From Desulfomicrobiaceae bacterium (GTDB taxonomy: Bacteria > Desulfobacterota > Desulfovibrionia > Desulfovibrionales > Desulfomicrobiaceae): a stretch of DNA of 6,672 nucleotides. Shown here piece after piece: positions 5,513-6,672 of this stretch. A program made the translations under genes and the position numbers. Every line of letters starts with the position of its first letter. The first letter of the stretch is position 1. The notes under the pieces were generated by a model. The model made no database searches and was not told the origin of the DNA. It worked only from the letters and a program-made list of their open reading frames with translations. The stretch spans positions 1-6,672 of the forward strand of contig DPEO01000062.1 in assembly GCA_003530935.1 (NCBI GenBank), given 5' to 3'.

Positions 5513-6672
5513 TTAGCCAAGCCCCATGCCTGGGCGCATGACCCGGCCGGTGAGGGTGGTCTCGTAGCCGCCTAGGCCCTGGATGCGTTTGTGGAAGTCC
5601 GGGTGTTGGAGCACGGCGAGGATGCGCTCGATGCGTGCGTCCGCGGCGTCCTCGCGGAAGACGAGGTCGTAGCGTTCCCGGGCCAGGGGGATGAAGTCCA
5701 GATCCAGGGCCCGGGCCGCGGCGAGGATCCCCAGGCCGCAGTCCGCCGCCCCGGTGCGTACGTTGGCGGCTACAGCCATGTGGGTGAATTCCTCGTGCTC
5801 GTAGCCGCGCACTTGGGCAGGCGCTATGCCTGCCTGCCGCAGGGCGTGGTCGAGGAGGATGCGGGTGCCTGCCCCCCGCTGGCGGTTGACGAAGCGGACT
5901 TCCGGCCGGGCCAGATCCGCCACGCCGGTGATCTTGAGGGGGTTGCCCTTGGCCACCATGAGGCCTTGCTGGCGGATGGCGAGGTTCACGCAGGTCACCG
6001 CCACCTGGGGGAGGTACTTGGCCAGAAATGGGAAGTTGAAATCCCCGCTTTCCGGATCGAAGAGGTGCATGCCCGCCAGAAGCGTCCGGCCGTCGCGCAG
6101 GGCGGTGATGCCGCCCATGGAGCCCACATGGCTCGAGGCCACACGCAGGGGTTCCTCCTGCCCCATGAGTTCGTCCGCCAGGAGGTCCAGCAGGTTGTCG
6201 TGGCTGCCGACGATGATGACGGTGCGATCGAGCTCCGCCCGCGGTCCCAAGAGTCTTGCCCGCACCACGGCGCCGGCCTCGATGCCTTCGCTTTCCGCCG
6301 GGATGATGGTCACGCCCTGGGCGCGGACCATGGTGGAGATGAGGCCCGCCCCGCGGCCCAGGGGCATGCCCACCAGGCGTTCGCCCACCCGGCCGATGGC
6401 CAGGCGGAGGTACTCATTGGTGCCGAGCTTGGAAGGTGTGGCCCGCGCCAGCTCCACTTCCACCTCCGGCCGCTCCGGCTGGGGCATGTGCCCGAGCCAG
6501 CACAGAAGCGGCGCCACTGCTTCCTCCACACATACCGCAGCGGATACCGGGTAGCCGGGGACGCCGATGAGGAGTCTGCCCCCGGCGACCCCCAGCAAGG
6601 TGGGTTTGCCGGGCATGATGTTCATGCCGTGCACCAGCACCTCGCCAACGCGCTCCATGACCATGCGCGAGT
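5513..6672 (-). CDS. moeA: MoeA / PBP-like fusion, molybdopterin biosynthesis (5' end missing)
   Basis: MoeA inserts molybdate (or tungstate) into adenylylated molybdopterin in the cytoplasm. The frame is open to the right edge, so the N-terminal MoeA domains are missing. Counting from the Met at 6664, residues 1-60 are the end of the MoeA catalytic domain, with MPGKP (17-21) and GVPGYPVSA (34-42). Residues about 65-140 are the beta-barrel MoeA domain IV (ELARATPSKLGTNEYLRL; PLGRGAGLISTMVRAQG). From about 146 to 383 comes a PBP_like domain related to the molybdate-binding fold: SSHVGSMGGITAL (177-189), NRQRGAGTRILLD (260-272) and GAADCGLGI (305-313). It has no signal peptide of its own, being internal, so it probably acts in the cytoplasm as a metal or ligand sensor or binder (inference). 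MoeA-PBP fusions are known in anaerobes and archaea. The gene is convergent with the M23 gene; its promoter is out of view. Confidence 0.93.
   Translation of the reverse strand, partial: SRMVMERVGEVLVHGMNIMPGKPTLLGVAGGRLLIGVPGYPVSAAVCVEEAVAPLLCWLGHMPQPERPEVEVELARATPSKLGTNEYLRLAIGRVGERLVGMPLGRGAGLISTMVRAQGVTIIPAESEGIEAGAVVRARLLGPRAELDRTVIIVGSHDNLLDLLADELMGQEEPLRVASSHVGSMGGITALRDGRTLLAGMHLFDPESGDFNFPFLAKYLPQVAVTCVNLAIRQQGLMVAKGNPLKITGVADLARPEVRFVNRQRGAGTRILLDHALRQAGIAPAQVRGYEHEEFTHMAVAANVRTGAADCGLGILAAARALDLDFIPLARERYDLVFREDAADARIERILAVLQHPDFHKRIQGLGGYETTLTGRVMRPGMGLG

Noticed and set aside
5826..6554. 242-codon open frame on the plus strand opposite the MoeA fusion
   Set aside because: Low-complexity Arg/Ser/Pro composition typical of a shadow frame; the minus strand shows clear MoeA and PBP-like motifs.

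Overview
The window is a GC-rich, densely coded piece of chromosome. The visible part of the large subunit reads as a periplasmic [NiFe] uptake hydrogenase of the Desulfovibrio type, so the most likely source is a sulfate-reducing Desulfovibrionales bacterium or a close relative. This is inferred from protein resemblance, not from any search. No rRNA, tRNA, CRISPR array, insertion sequence or phage gene is visible, and no stretch of 300 bases lacks a gene.

Layout: (1) 1-1984, plus strand: the 3' two thirds of the hydrogenase large subunit gene, then its maturation endopeptidase (hynC/hupD type) and the small chaperone hypC. A strong hairpin followed by four T's separates the structural gene from the two maturation genes. 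(2) 2052-3878, minus strand: a complete ftsH, an AAA+ zinc metalloprotease. It converges on hypC and ends in a hairpin with a U-rich tail; a heat-shock (sigma-32-like) promoter lies upstream. (3) 4043-5359, plus strand: a complete membrane-anchored M23 peptidoglycan peptidase, divergent from ftsH. (4) 5360-5512: a 153-base gap between convergent genes, holding a long, symmetric imperfect palindrome of unknown role. (5) 5513-6672, minus strand: the 3' part of a fused MoeA / periplasmic-binding-protein-like gene of molybdenum (or tungsten) cofactor synthesis, cut by the right edge.

How the genes work together: only the hydrogenase, endopeptidase and HypC genes form an obvious unit. HypC helps deliver the Fe(CN)2CO group. 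The endopeptidase then removes the 15-residue C-terminal tail of the large subunit after nickel insertion. FtsH (membrane protein quality control) and the M23 peptidase (cell wall remodelling) are divergent neighbours and may both serve the envelope, but nothing shows that they act together. The MoeA fusion would support molybdo- or tungsto-enzymes such as formate dehydrogenase.

I see no convincing undescribed multigene system. The least explained sequences are the non-coding ones: the 5388-5458 palindrome, the hynA-hynC hairpin and the ftsH heat-shock promoter.
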